Assembly (NCBI GenBank): GCA_016709305.1
Contig: JADJNA010000019.1
Span: forward strand, 11,237 to 75,236
Source of the DNA: Candidatus Villigracilis saccharophilus
Lineage (GTDB): Bacteria; Chloroflexota; Anaerolineae; Anaerolineales; Villigracilaceae
DNA: 64,000 bases
Direction of reading: 5' to 3'
Under the pieces are notes generated by a model. The model ran no database searches. It saw only the letters and a list, made by a program, of their open reading frames with translations, and was not told where the DNA came from. Each line of letters begins with the position of its first letter. The first letter of the stretch is position 1. Below are positions 1-8,714 of this stretch, in pieces. The position numbers and the translations under genes are program-made.

Positions 1-319
1 TGAACACCGCGTCAATGACCGCGTCGCAATGCAGCGCAGCGGGGATGCCGAGCATGTCCCAGGCGCAGTTTGCGAAATAAGTTTTTCCATTCGCATGGAC
101 TTTGAAGTCCGTGGGAATCCCTGAAAACGGGTTCGCCATGCGGATGGTCAAGGTGTTTGGTTCGAGGAAGAAGGAGTGGCGATTGTGTAATTCCTTGTAC
201 AATTCGCCAGCTTCTTCGTTAGTGCTGTTAAAGTGCTGGGCAGCGTCTTCCACACTCGGCGGGTGAGTCGTATCCGCAAAATTTTTGTAAACAAAGGCGC
301 GTACATCCCAAATATCCAT
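1..319 (-). CDS. Alkylmercury lyase (MerB)-like protein, 3' part cut off by window edge
   Basis: An open frame on the minus strand starts at ATG 319 and runs off the left edge after about 106 codons. The product begins MDIWDVRAFVYKNFAD and contains the segment FANCAWDMLGIPAAL. The Cys-Ala-Trp-Asp block matches the spacing of the catalytic Cys96/Asp99 pair of organomercurial lyase MerB, and the stretch before it resembles the MerB-like fold. The second catalytic cysteine expected in true MerB would lie beyond the window, so activity cannot be judged. Many such proteins in environmental genomes are annotated only as MerB-like or as putative regulators. It lies 39 bp downstream of the HMG-CoA reductase gene on the same strand and may be co-transcribed. 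No mer operon genes are seen nearby. Confidence 0.6.
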   Translation of the reverse strand, partial: MDIWDVRAFVYKNFADTTHPPSVEDAAQHFNSTNEEAGELYKELHNRHSFFLEPNTLTIRMANPFSGIPTDFKVHANGKTYFANCAWDMLGIPAALHCDAVIDAVF

Positions 320-358
320 TGGTTTGAGTTGGGGGCGGATCGCGACGCACGGCGGCCC

Positions 359-1636
359 TTACAATCCTTTCAAAATCTCTTCCGCTCGATCCACCCGCAC
401 AATCTTCTCCGCCACCATTTGCGCGGCGACCTTCTCGATCAACTCGCCAGATGCGCCAGCGGCGATGGCGACCTGCCTTGCGTGCAGGGACATATGTCCG
501 CGTTGGATGCCTTCGGTGGCGAGGGCACGCAGGGCGGCCATATTTTGCGCGAGGCCGACCGAGACGATGATCTCTGCCAGTTCGGATGCGGTCTTAACGC
601 CCATTAACTTAACTGCGGCTTGCGCGGCTGGGTGGACTTTGGTCGCCCCGCCGACAATTCCCACCGCCATTGGCATTTCCAGCGTTCCGACGAGATTGCC
701 GTCCTTGTCCTTGCCCCAGGTGGAAAGGGATGTATATCTGCCGGAGCGGGCCGCGTAGGCATGCGCGCCTGCTTCGATGGCACGCCAGTCGTTGCCGGTA
801 GCGATGACGACTGAGTCCACGCCGTTCATGATGCCCTTATTGTGGGTTGCTGCGCGATAAGGATCGGCAGCGGCGAAAGCGTACGCGGCGATAATGCCAT
901 CGCGCACGGTCTCGCCTTTGAAGGATTCGAATCCCATGGTCAACTCGCTGACGGGGACTGTACAGCGCACGCGGGCAATTCTTCTGTCTGCCAGATTCGA
1001 CAAAATCCGCAAGTGGACTTTTCCGCCCGTGATGGCTTCGATCTGCGGCGCGAGTTTTTCACAAGCCGTATTGACCGCGTTCGCGCCCATCGCGTCGCGC
1101 ACATCATAGATGAGGTGAATAACAATAAATGGACCAATCGCCGATTCTTCGATCATTCGGACTTCGAGGTCTCGCGCGCCGCCGCCAAATTTTTTCAGGA
1201 TCGGGTCAATCGCATCAGCGGTGGCGAGTAGTTCAGCTTTGTGTTCATATATTTTCAGCCGCGCTTCATTCATATTGACCACGTTGATCAACTGCATCTG
1301 ACCGATCATCAACGGCTCGGTGGTGGTGGCTGTGAATCCGCCGCCGGCGCGGGCAAGTTTTGCCATAAATGATGCTCCTGCTACAACGGATGGTTCTTCC
1401 ACGACAAAGGGAATCAACACATCGCGCCCGTTGACCATGAAATTCAGGCCGATGCCGACCGGCAGCGCATACATGCCGATCACATTCTCGATCATGTGGT
1501 CGGCTGATTCAGCGGAGAGTCCGCCTGTAGTGAACGGGAGCAGGTCTTCGGGCGTCCGACCCGAGGCTTCCGCAAGTTTGGCACGGCGTTCTTCGAGGGT
1601 CAGGTTATAAAATCCAGAGATGCGCGAATTTGTCAT
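359..1636 (-). CDS. mvaA: Hydroxymethylglutaryl-CoA reductase, class II
   Basis: The 425-residue product matches class II (bacterial) HMG-CoA reductases, which interconvert HMG-CoA and mevalonate with NAD(P)H. Visible family blocks are ENVIGMYALPVGIGLNF near residue 50, the catalytic-Glu block EEPSVVAGAS at about 80, RDAMGANAVNT, the catalytic-Lys block NKGIMNGVD, the Asp block GNDWRAIEAGAHAYA, and the C-terminal His segment GHMSLHAR. Length is normal. In bacteria lacking a complete MEP pathway this enzyme supplies isoprenoid precursors; the direction cannot be told from sequence. The start is the ATG at 1636. The divergent histidine kinase begins about 75 bp away, so the two promoters share a very short intergenic region. 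Confidence 0.95.
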   Translation of the reverse strand: MTNSRISGFYNLTLEERRAKLAEASGRTPEDLLPFTTGGLSAESADHMIENVIGMYALPVGIGLNFMVNGRDVLIPFVVEEPSVVAGASFMAKLARAGGGFTATTTEPLMIGQMQLINVVNMNEARLKIYEHKAELLATADAIDPILKKFGGGARDLEVRMIEESAIGPFIVIHLIYDVRDAMGANAVNTACEKLAPQIEAITGGKVHLRILSNLADRRIARVRCTVPVSELTMGFESFKGETVRDGIIAAYAFAAADPYRAATHNKGIMNGVDSVVIATGNDWRAIEAGAHAYAARSGRYTSLSTWGKDKDGNLVGTLEMPMAVGIVGGATKVHPAAQAAVKLMGVKTASELAEIIVSVGLAQNMAALRALATEGIQRGHMSLHARQVAIAAGASGELIEKVAAQMVAEKIVRVDRAEEILKGL

Positions 1637-1699
1637 GTGAGTTATCCCAAGTATAGTGTTTGGCTTCTTTCAAATTCTATCAAAAAGCAACGGATTGAT

Positions 1700-1714
1700 T
1701 ATAATGTCTGTATG
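1700..1714 (+). promoter_or_regulatory. -10 element placed for a leaderless transcript
   Basis: A perfect TATAAT (1700-1705) is followed by exactly six bases and then the ATG at 1712. Transcription starting seven bases after the -10 would begin on the A of the start codon. No Shine-Dalgarno sequence is present. The -35 is weak. Confidence 0.55.
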
Positions 1715-3388
1715 CTCCTTACCCGTGAACAATTGCAGGACCGTTTATTTGCGCTTCACAGCGCAAGTTTGGAATTGGTAAAGGATGTTTCGCTTGAAAC
1801 ATTGCTTGAACGCATTGTATCTACTGCCTGTGAGCAGGTGGATGCGCGTTATGCGGCGCTTGGGGTTTTGGATGATACTGGAAAACTTATAAAGTTCATC
1901 ACGATCGGTATGACCGATGCCCAGATCAAGAAAATGGCGCATCCGCCTGTTGGGAAAGGATTGATCGGCGAGCTGATGGATGTTAAATTTCCATTACGTC
2001 TTCCAGTTCTCTCGGATCACCCGCATTCGGCGGGGTTTCCAGCTTTTCATCCCAAGATGGCTTCGTTTTTGGGGGTTCCCATTCGCGCGGGTGATAAGCA
2101 ATTGGGACAGATCTACCTGACTGAAAAAAGAGATGCCGTGGAATTTACCGCAGATGATGAAATGATCATCCAAATGCTGGCTTCCTATGCGGCTACTGCC
2201 ATCACCAATGCCCGTTTGTATGAACAAATGAAGGAGCGCGACGTGGCGCTGACCCGCCGCAACGTGGATATGGGACTGCTGAATGGTATCGCATCCACTC
2301 TGACCTCGAGCTTGGAACTGGACGAGATCCTTAACAAGACTCTTGGGCTTGTCATGAACTACATGAAGGTCGAAGCTGGCGATATTTTTCTGCTGGAAGA
2401 GGACAAAACCACCCTCCGTATGGTCCTGCATCGCGGTCAAGCCGCTGAGGCGTTCTGGACGCGTAATATTTTTAATGTCGGTGATGGTTATCCAGGCATC
2501 GTTGCCAAGACCCGCAAGCCTTTGGTCGGCAGGCAATTGGCGAGTGATGCAAGTTTCCTGCGTGACGCGGTTGTCCAGGCTGGCTTTCAGCAAATTGCAT
2601 GTGTTCCCTTGCTCTCGGGCGAAAATCTAATGGGCGTGATGAGCATTGCAACCCGTACGAACGATCCGTTTGATGAAAGAAATGTTCAAATGCTGGTAGC
2701 TGTGGGCGCATGGGCCGGGCTTGCGATCGAGAATGCCCGTTTGCATTCCAATGCGCGCAGATTGGCCGTTTTGGAAGAACGAGACCGTATCGGTATGGAT
2801 CTGCATGATGGCATCATTCAATCTATTTATGGTGTCGGTCTGGCGCTTGAGGGTGTCCAGCTTACCTTGAATGATGATCCCGTGTCCGCCAAAGACCGCA
2901 TCCATCACGCGATTGATGGACTAAATCAGGCAATCCGTGATATTCGAGCCTATATCCTTGATTTGAGACCGCGTCAACTTGGCAATGAGGGCTTATTGGC
3001 AGGCATCAAACGCCTGATCGCAGAATACCGCGCCCATACTTTCTCTGAAGTGATCTTTACCGGCCCTGATGCTGATATGAAAGACCTGCCGCATACACAG
3101 TCATTGGCTTTATTCCATATTTGCCAGGAAGCATTGGCTAACGCTGCAAAACACGCAAAGGCAAAAAAAGTACAAATCGTTGTGTGGACAACCAGCGAAC
3201 GCGCGCTGCTTGAGATCAAAGATGACGGCAGAGGCTTCGATTTGGATAAGATGCAAACATCCATCGGGCACGGCCTCGCGAACATGCAAACCCGCGCGCA
3301 CGCGGTCGGCGGGGATATTGATATTTCATCGGTCCACGGAGAGGGGACAACCATCCTTGTATGGGTTCCGCGCTCGATAAAACATTGA
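1712..3388 (+). CDS. GAF-GAF sensor histidine kinase, NarL/DegS type
   Basis: The product carries two GAF domains (roughly residues 20-175 and 190-350) followed by a HisKA_3 dimerisation domain with the block ERDRIGMDLHDGIIQSIYG, where the His is the phosphoacceptor, and a C-terminal HATPase with the N-box region EALANAAKHA and the G-box DDGRGFD. There is no membrane segment, so it should be a soluble kinase sensing a ligand or redox signal through GAF. The frame is open from GTG 1637, but ATG 1712 is preferred because a TATAAT lies six bases before it. A cognate NarL-type regulator is not adjacent, so it is an orphan within this window. Confidence 0.88.
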   Translation: MLLTREQLQDRLFALHSASLELVKDVSLETLLERIVSTACEQVDARYAALGVLDDTGKLIKFITIGMTDAQIKKMAHPPVGKGLIGELMDVKFPLRLPVLSDHPHSAGFPAFHPKMASFLGVPIRAGDKQLGQIYLTEKRDAVEFTADDEMIIQMLASYAATAITNARLYEQMKERDVALTRRNVDMGLLNGIASTLTSSLELDEILNKTLGLVMNYMKVEAGDIFLLEEDKTTLRMVLHRGQAAEAFWTRNIFNVGDGYPGIVAKTRKPLVGRQLASDASFLRDAVVQAGFQQIACVPLLSGENLMGVMSIATRTNDPFDERNVQMLVAVGAWAGLAIENARLHSNARRLAVLEERDRIGMDLHDGIIQSIYGVGLALEGVQLTLNDDPVSAKDRIHHAIDGLNQAIRDIRAYILDLRPRQLGNEGLLAGIKRLIAEYRAHTFSEVIFTGPDADMKDLPHTQSLALFHICQEALANAAKHAKAKKVQIVVWTTSERALLEIKDDGRGFDLDKMQTSIGHGLANMQTRAHAVGGDIDISSVHGEGTTILVWVPRSIKH

Positions 3389-3846
3389 ATCACGAAAATG
3401 TTGAATCATTGCAAAACGAATCACAGGAACTCGAGTCTCGTTTAATATGAATCTAAAAACTTTAATGGCACGATTTTTTAAGATAGATATATGCCATTTG
3501 CCCCAAAATAATTATTTATACCCATATATGGGGGTGCTCTGGGTGAATTCTGGTGTGCTTGGCTGAAACACACGTTCTATTGCATGGCGGTATCTGTCTT
3601 GATTGCACGATCTTTCTTTAACATTCGCCAACCTTAAAAAAACAAATCTTTTTAGCTAACCGTAGGTCTATCGCCTGTTATCTATTGGCGCTATCTGCTA
3701 GAATGTATCTACGCTGTTATAAAGGATGTTTGCCCTTCGCATCCGAACCCCTGTACCATTTTAAAAAATAACATTGCAAAACTCAAAAGCCGCGATACAA
3801 GGCGGGCTATTTAATGTACTCAAAAATTCTACGCTAAGGAAATTTT
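3389..3846. other. Non-coding region upstream of dnaA
   Basis: This 458-bp AT-rich stretch has no credible gene. It holds three spaced GAATCA copies just after the kinase stop and a TAGAAT near 3710 with only a weak -35. No match to a DnaA box (TTATNCACA) was found on either strand, so there is no sequence support here for an origin or DnaA autoregulation. A good ribosome-binding site (AAGGA) precedes the dnaA ATG. Confidence 0.6.
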
Positions 3847-5199
3847 ATGAACGCAGAGCAAGCATGGCATTCTGTACTGGCACAGCTTCAAATGGAAATG
3901 CCAAAAGCATCTTTCGATACCTGGGTGCGTGACACACATCCTCTGTCTTATGATAATGGCGTGATCACAGTTGGTGTCCGTAATGCATATGCGCGTGACT
4001 GGCTGGAAAGTCGTCTCATGGCCACGGTTAGCCGCATGTTGATCGAAATATTGAATTCGAATGTTTCCGTTAAATTCGTTGTTACCCAGGTGGATGAGCA
4101 CGATTCGCATACCGATCCTGAGCCTGTTCCTGCTTCTATTGAGACGACCACCCCAGAGCCAAAACCGCGTCACATTACACTCAATCCTCGTTATACTTTT
4201 GATACCTATGTTGTCGGCTCCGGTAATCGCCTTGCGCATGCAGCTTGTCAAGCAGTGGCAGAAAAACCCGCCCGTGCCTACAACCCTCTTTTTCTTTATG
4301 GTGGTGTGGGGCTTGGGAAAACCCACTTATTGCATGCAATTGGGAATGCCTGCTATGCCGACGGATTGAGCGTTCTGTATGTTTCTTCTGAAGAATTTAC
4401 AAATGACATGATCAATGCCATTCGTACCCATACAACGCAGGCTTTTCGCGAGAAATATCGCTCTGCGGATGTCTTGTTGGTGGATGACATCCAATTTATT
4501 GCAGGCAAGGAGTCCACGCAAGAGGAATTCTTCCACACCTTTAATACCCTGCATGGACAGGACAAGCAGATCATCGTTTCGTCCGATCGTCCTCCCAAGT
4601 CTCTGGTCACCCTGGAAGAACGCCTGCGCTCCCGCTTTGAGTGGGGGTTAACTGCCGATATTCAGGCTCCCGATTTCGAAACCCGTCTTGCTATCCTGCG
4701 CTCCAAAGCTGAACGCACCGGCCGTCATATTTCGGATGAGATTTTGGAAAGCGTCGCCAAGCAGGTGCAGTCCAATATTCGTGAACTCGAAGGCGCGTTG
4801 AATCGGATCGTGGCATTTGCAGACCTGAGCGGATCTGCGCTCACACCAAGTCTTGTGGAAGTGGCTCTTTCCGACTTGTTGCCATCCCGCAGTGACCTGG
4901 AACCAGAGAAAATCGTCACCCAGGTGGCTGATTACTATAAATTGTCCATCGAAAAACTGTTAGGCCGTGACCGCACAAAAGAAGTAGCGCACCCCCGACA
5001 GATCGCCATGTATTTACTGCGTGAAGAAGCCAAGATCTCCTTCCCGCAAATTGGGGAGGCCTTGGGCGGGCGCGACCATTCAACGGTCATGTCTGCGATT
5101 GATAAGGTCAAGGATCAATACAAAAATGGTGATGGGCGTGTACGGAAAGACATAGATTTTCTCAGGCACCAGTTATATAGCAAAGCTGTACCGGCATAA
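3847..5199 (+). CDS. dnaA: Chromosomal replication initiator protein DnaA
   Basis: The 450-residue product has all four DnaA domains: the N-terminal oligomerisation domain (1-80), a short variable linker rich in Pro/Glu/Thr (82-108), the AAA+ domain with Walker A GGVGLGKT (152-159) and Walker B LLVDDIQF (about 210-217), and the C-terminal DNA-binding domain with the signature GGRDHSTV. It binds origin DnaA boxes and opens the DNA for replication. The start is ATG 3847, with AAGGA about eight bases upstream. The usual dnaN/recF/gyrB neighbours are absent; it stands alone between the kinase and rpsB and is closed off by a strong terminator. Confidence 0.98.
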   Translation: MNAEQAWHSVLAQLQMEMPKASFDTWVRDTHPLSYDNGVITVGVRNAYARDWLESRLMATVSRMLIEILNSNVSVKFVVTQVDEHDSHTDPEPVPASIETTTPEPKPRHITLNPRYTFDTYVVGSGNRLAHAACQAVAEKPARAYNPLFLYGGVGLGKTHLLHAIGNACYADGLSVLYVSSEEFTNDMINAIRTHTTQAFREKYRSADVLLVDDIQFIAGKESTQEEFFHTFNTLHGQDKQIIVSSDRPPKSLVTLEERLRSRFEWGLTADIQAPDFETRLAILRSKAERTGRHISDEILESVAKQVQSNIRELEGALNRIVAFADLSGSALTPSLVEVALSDLLPSRSDLEPEKIVTQVADYYKLSIEKLLGRDRTKEVAHPRQIAMYLLREEAKISFPQIGEALGGRDHSTVMSAIDKVKDQYKNGDGRVRKDIDFLRHQLYSKAVPA

Positions 5200-5223
5200 A
5201 AACAATAAACGGAATTAACCCAC

Positions 5224-5269
5224 ATAAGAGCGAAGTCAGCCCCACATTCGGAGCTGACTTCGCTCTTAT
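5224..5269. terminator. Intrinsic terminator after dnaA
   Basis: A perfect 17-bp inverted repeat (5224-5240 with 5253-5269) has a 12-base loop and is followed by a T-rich stretch. It insulates dnaA from rpsB. Confidence 0.88.
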
Positions 5270-5337
5270 TATGCTTTTGCCTCTTCCGCCAGTTTACAAA
5301 TCGGAGCAGAAAGCAGATTTTCATTCCTGAATCCTAT

Positions 5338-5345
5338 GGTATAAT
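5338..5345 (+). promoter_or_regulatory. Extended -10 promoter of rpsB-tsf
   Basis: TATAAT at 5340-5345 is preceded by TG at 5337-5338, an extended -10. The -35 region (TTTTCA around 5318) is poor. Transcription would start near 5352, giving a leader of about 150 nt. Confidence 0.7.
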
Positions 5346-5351
5346 CCCGCG

Positions 5352-5500
5352 GCTTTGAAAAAAGCACATTCTGCCCGGGACGGGCAATAAGCGTCCCTGA
5401 GCGGGTTAGGTTGAAAGACCGTATCCCCGCTAAACTCATTCCGTTCCACGCCAGTGATTACACTGCGCGTTGGAGAACGGCAAAAGTTAAGGAGAAATAC
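5352..5500 (+). promoter_or_regulatory. Structured 5' leader of rpsB (candidate ribosomal-protein leader)
   Basis: Between the promoter and the rpsB start, three hairpins can be drawn. The first is 5377-5382 with 5392-5397. The second is 5400-5405 with 5426-5431, enclosing a small GNRA-type hairpin at 5409-5420. The third is a long stem, 5441-5456 with 5461-5480, with a four-base loop. It ends about ten bases before the AAGGAG ribosome-binding site. A compact multi-stem leader before S2 fits autogenous control by S2, as known in other bacteria. That role is an inference here. Confidence 0.55.
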
Positions 5501-5502
5501 AA

Positions 5503-6399
5503 ATGGCCGTCATTTCTATGAAGGCCCTGCTTGAGAGCGGTGTCCACTTCGGACATCGCACGAACAAGTGGGATCCGCGCATGAAGCCGTACATCTTCAC
5601 CGAGCGTAACGGTATTCATATCATTGACCTGCAACAGACCGTTAAGTTGTTGAATCAGGGTTATAACACCATTCGTGATACGGTTGCGAATGGCGGCAAT
5701 GTTCTTTTTGTCGGCACAAAGCGCCAGGCGCAGGAAACTGTTGCTGAAGAAGCCATCCGCTGCGGCATGCCGTATGTGACCGAACGCTGGATGGGTGGTA
5801 TGCTCACCAATTGGTCAACCATGTATAAGCGTATTCAGGAGCTGGAACGCCTTGAGAAGCTGCGCGATAGTGGTGAGATCAATCGTTTGACCAAGAAAGA
5901 AGGCTTGCTCATTGAGCGCGATATTTTGCGCCTGACAACCCGTCTCTCTGGATCACGCATTTTGAAGCGCCGCCCTGATCTGCTGTTCATTATCGATGTG
6001 GGTCGCGAAGAAGCCGCAGTGCGTGAAGCAAACCTGCTCAAGATCCCGATCGTTGCATTGGTGGATACCAATTGCAACCCGCAGAATGTTGATTATGTGA
6101 TCCCTTCCAACGATGATGCCATTCGTGCCATCAAATTGCTGGTTGCCAAGGTCGCTGATGCAGTACTCGAAGGCAAGGCGATGCGTAAGGAAGACGAACC
6201 TGAACAGGTTGAAGAAGTTAAGGCGGAAGCAAATAAAGCCAGGACGCGCGGACCCCGCAAGCCTGTAGTTGATACTGATCAGGTTGAAACAGAAGATATT
6301 TTGCTCGGCGAATCCACATTGGCAAAATTGAATGTTACCCGCAAGGTGGAAGAAACTCCCGCCGTGAATGACGAGCCCGCTGCTGGCGAAGCTGCGTAA
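5503..6399 (+). CDS. rpsB: 30S ribosomal protein S2
   Basis: The product starts MAVISMKALLESGVHFGH, the typical S2 N-terminus, and keeps the family blocks WDPRMKPYIF, ERWMGGMLTNW and the DTNCNPQNVDYVIP region. The S2 core ends near residue 230 and is followed by an acidic/basic tail of about 65 residues rich in Glu, Ala and Lys, so it is longer than E. coli S2 (241). The start is ATG 5503 behind AAGGAG. It is the first gene of an rpsB-tsf operon ending at the terminator at 7047, a common bacterial arrangement. Confidence 0.98.
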   Translation: MAVISMKALLESGVHFGHRTNKWDPRMKPYIFTERNGIHIIDLQQTVKLLNQGYNTIRDTVANGGNVLFVGTKRQAQETVAEEAIRCGMPYVTERWMGGMLTNWSTMYKRIQELERLEKLRDSGEINRLTKKEGLLIERDILRLTTRLSGSRILKRRPDLLFIIDVGREEAAVREANLLKIPIVALVDTNCNPQNVDYVIPSNDDAIRAIKLLVAKVADAVLEGKAMRKEDEPEQVEEVKAEANKARTRGPRKPVVDTDQVETEDILLGESTLAKLNVTRKVEETPAVNDEPAAGEAA

Positions 6400-6434
6400 C
6401 CTACTACTTCATAGAATTTTTCAAGGATTGTGAA

Positions 6435-7037
6435 ATGGAAATAACAACTGAAATGATCAAGGAATTGCGCGCCGTTACCAGCGCACCGATGTTGGATTGC
6501 CGCAAGGCCTTGCAGGAAGCGGATGGCGATTATCAGAAGGCTGTGGATTGGCTGCGCGAAAAAGGCATGGCCACTGCCGCGAAGCGCGCGGATCGAACCG
6601 CTTCCAACGGTGTCGTGGAAATGTATTCTCACGGTGGCGGACGTGTGGGCGTGATGGTGGAAGTGAATTGCGAGACAGACTTTGTGGCTCGCGCTGAAAA
6701 ATTCCGCGCTCTTGCTCATGAGATCGCATTGCAGATCGCTGCAAGCGCTCCCAGGTATGTGACTGCTGAAGAAATTCCCGCCGCAGAACTTGAGCATGAA
6801 GCTGAGATCGCCCGTGCCCGCGCTGTTGAAGAAGGAAAACCTGAGGCTGTTATGGCAAAGATCGTTGCTGGTCGTGTTGAGAAGTATAAGGACGAAGTCT
6901 GCCTTATGCGCCAGACATATATCCGTGACGAAACCATGACCATTGAAAAATTAATTTTGTCGAGTATCGCAGCCATCGGCGAAAGTGTGATCGTTCGCCG
7001 CTTCCAGCGATGGGAGCTGGGTGAAAGTGCAAATTAA
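6435..7037 (+). CDS. tsf: Elongation factor Ts (short form)
   Basis: The product begins with the conserved N-terminal UBA-like segment (EMIKELRAVTSAPMLDCRKAL) and contains the VEVNCETDFVAR block that contacts EF-Tu. It regenerates EF-Tu-GTP by nucleotide exchange. At 200 residues it is the short form also seen in Thermus and other lineages, lacking the second core subdomain of the 283-residue E. coli protein. It lies 35 bp downstream of rpsB and closes the operon. Confidence 0.97.
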   Translation: MEITTEMIKELRAVTSAPMLDCRKALQEADGDYQKAVDWLREKGMATAAKRADRTASNGVVEMYSHGGGRVGVMVEVNCETDFVARAEKFRALAHEIALQIAASAPRYVTAEEIPAAELEHEAEIARARAVEEGKPEAVMAKIVAGRVEKYKDEVCLMRQTYIRDETMTIEKLILSSIAAIGESVIVRRFQRWELGESAN

Positions 7038-7046
7038 GTAGTTCAG

Positions 7047-7075
7047 AAAAGCCAGCCTTCGGGTTGGCTTTTTTT
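7047..7075 (+). terminator. Terminator of rpsB-tsf
   Basis: The stem 7048-7057 with 7062-7071 has a TTCG tetraloop and is followed by a run of seven Ts. Confidence 0.92.
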
Positions 7076-7115
7076 CAAATACGTATTAACCTAATAAATT
7101 TATTTGGAGGCATGA

Positions 7116-7832
7116 ATGTCTGATCTGAAATATAAACGTATCCTTCTCAAATTAAGTGGGGAAGCGCTGGGCGGTAAGGCTGGATTTGGCATTGATGTGG
7201 ATGAGGCGGAATCGATCGCCAGTCGTATCAAGGAAGTCCGCGAGATGGGTGTGGATGTGGCGGTTGTGATCGGAGCGGGAAATTTGTGGCGCGGCAAACA
7301 GGGGCTTGACCGCGGCATGGATCGTTCCACTGCAGATTACATGGGCATGCTGGCTACTGTGATGAACGCGATGGCGTTGATGGATGCCCTTGAACGACAG
7401 GGCGTTTTTACACGTGTGATGTCTGCCATCGAAATGCGGGCCATTGCTGAGCCTTATATCCGCCGTCGTGCCATCCGTCATTTGGAAAAAGGGCGCGTGG
7501 TGGTCTTTGGCGCGGGCACGGGAAACCCCTTCTTCTCCACGGATACAGCGGCGGCATTACGGGCAACAGAGATTGACGCGCAAGTCGTCATCAAGGCCAC
7601 AAAGGTGGATGGCGTATATGACTCGGATCCGAAAAAGAATCCGGATGCGGTGAAGTTTGACCAGTTAAGCTATATCGAAGTGCTGAACCGCAGGCTTGAA
7701 GTCATGGACAGCACCGCCATCACTTTATGCATGGAAAATGACCTGCCGATCCTGGTTCTCAATCTTTGGGATTCAAAAGCCTTGTTGGGCGCACTGCGCG
7801 GCGAAAAGGTCGGGACGTTGGTCAGCGCTTAA
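7116..7832 (+). CDS. pyrH: Uridylate kinase (UMP kinase)
   Basis: The 238-residue product matches the bacterial hexameric UMP kinase of the amino acid kinase superfamily, which phosphorylates UMP to UDP. Visible blocks are KRILLKLSGEALGG at the N-terminus, VVIGAGNLWRG, the DRSTADYMGMLATVMNA helix, FGAGTGNPFFSTDTAAALRA and KATKVDGVYDSDPKK. The start is ATG 7116 with a strong GGAGG eight bases upstream. The rpsB-tsf-pyrH-frr order is widely conserved. Here pyrH is separated from tsf by a terminator and from frr by 279 bp. Confidence 0.97.
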   Translation: MSDLKYKRILLKLSGEALGGKAGFGIDVDEAESIASRIKEVREMGVDVAVVIGAGNLWRGKQGLDRGMDRSTADYMGMLATVMNAMALMDALERQGVFTRVMSAIEMRAIAEPYIRRRAIRHLEKGRVVVFGAGTGNPFFSTDTAAALRATEIDAQVVIKATKVDGVYDSDPKKNPDAVKFDQLSYIEVLNRRLEVMDSTAITLCMENDLPILVLNLWDSKALLGALRGEKVGTLVSA

Positions 7833-8111
7833 TTTCCTTCCAAAATTAGCGTTATTACAACTTCTTTCCTCTTTCTTCATTACTTTTTGAATGAAAGAGG
7901 AAAGATTGGTTAATTGAGAGACTATCAATTTTATTCATTTTCTCTCGTGTAATCACGCTCCCATAGCATAAATTCTTGTTTTAAGGTATCCTTGCGTTGT
8001 AATTATTTATCACACAGTGCCGCGTAGATTGTCAAAGGAAATTTATCTTCATATTCATAATTTCCTTTTTCAAATTGGGCAGTTTACACTCAAGGCGGCA
8101 GGAGGAAGATT
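7833..8111 (+). other. pyrH-frr intergenic region with hairpin
   Basis: No gene is seen. A 12-bp inverted repeat (7864-7875 with 7893-7904) forms a stem built of CTTTCCTCTTTC and its complement. It lacks a clear U-run, so it is a weak terminator candidate for pyrH. The rest is AT-rich and presumably holds the frr promoter. Confidence 0.45.
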
Positions 8112-8681
8112 GTGAGTACCGAAGAAATTAAAGATCTTTTGAAAGATGCTGAATCAAGAATGCGTGGCGCGATCCAATCCCTGTCAGATGACCTGGCCGG
8201 GATTCGAACTGGGCGCGCCAGCCCGGCCTTGGTGGAAAGACTTTCTGTGGACTATTATGGAACACCGACTCATTTGATACAGCTGGCATCCATTAGCGTG
8301 CCTGAACCGCGTTCGATCATGATTAAGCCGTTCGACGCGGGCTCCATCAAAGATATTGAGAGGGCGATCCGCGCCTCAAATCTCGGGCTAAATCCCAATT
8401 CTGACGGCAAGGTGATCCATTTGAATTTGCCTCCTTTGGATGAGGAACGCCGCCGTGACCTGGTAAAGCAAATGGGGCATCGTTTGGAAGAAGCCCGTGT
8501 TGCGATTCGAAATATTCGCCGCGACCTGCACAACGACCTGCGTGATTATGAAAAAGAAAAAATGATCACCGAGGATGATCTCAAACGCGGTGAAGATGAT
8601 CTTCAGAAGTTGACTGATAAATTCATTGAAGAAGTTGCGAAGCACGGCTATAGCAAAGAACAAGAGATCATGGAAGTATAG
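8112..8681 (+). CDS. frr: Ribosome recycling factor
   Basis: The 189-residue product has the RRF features: the helical tail-forming ends, the GIRTGRASPALVERLSVDYYG block, and VRVAIRNIRRDLH-like residues in the third helix (here ARVAIRNIRRDLHNDL). With EF-G it splits post-termination ribosomes. The start is GTG 8112, supported by a near-perfect AGGAGG ending six bases upstream. It is followed by uppS after 33 bp. Confidence 0.97.
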   Translation: MSTEEIKDLLKDAESRMRGAIQSLSDDLAGIRTGRASPALVERLSVDYYGTPTHLIQLASISVPEPRSIMIKPFDAGSIKDIERAIRASNLGLNPNSDGKVIHLNLPPLDEERRRDLVKQMGHRLEEARVAIRNIRRDLHNDLRDYEKEKMITEDDLKRGEDDLQKLTDKFIEEVAKHGYSKEQEIMEV

Positions 8682-8714
8682 TTTTTTGATTGGACACTCT
8701 ACCGAGTCTTAAAT

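Noticed and set aside
3389..3846. Possible replication origin next to dnaA
   Set aside because: No DnaA-box matches and no clustered repeats other than three short GAATCA copies; dnaN and other origin neighbours are absent.
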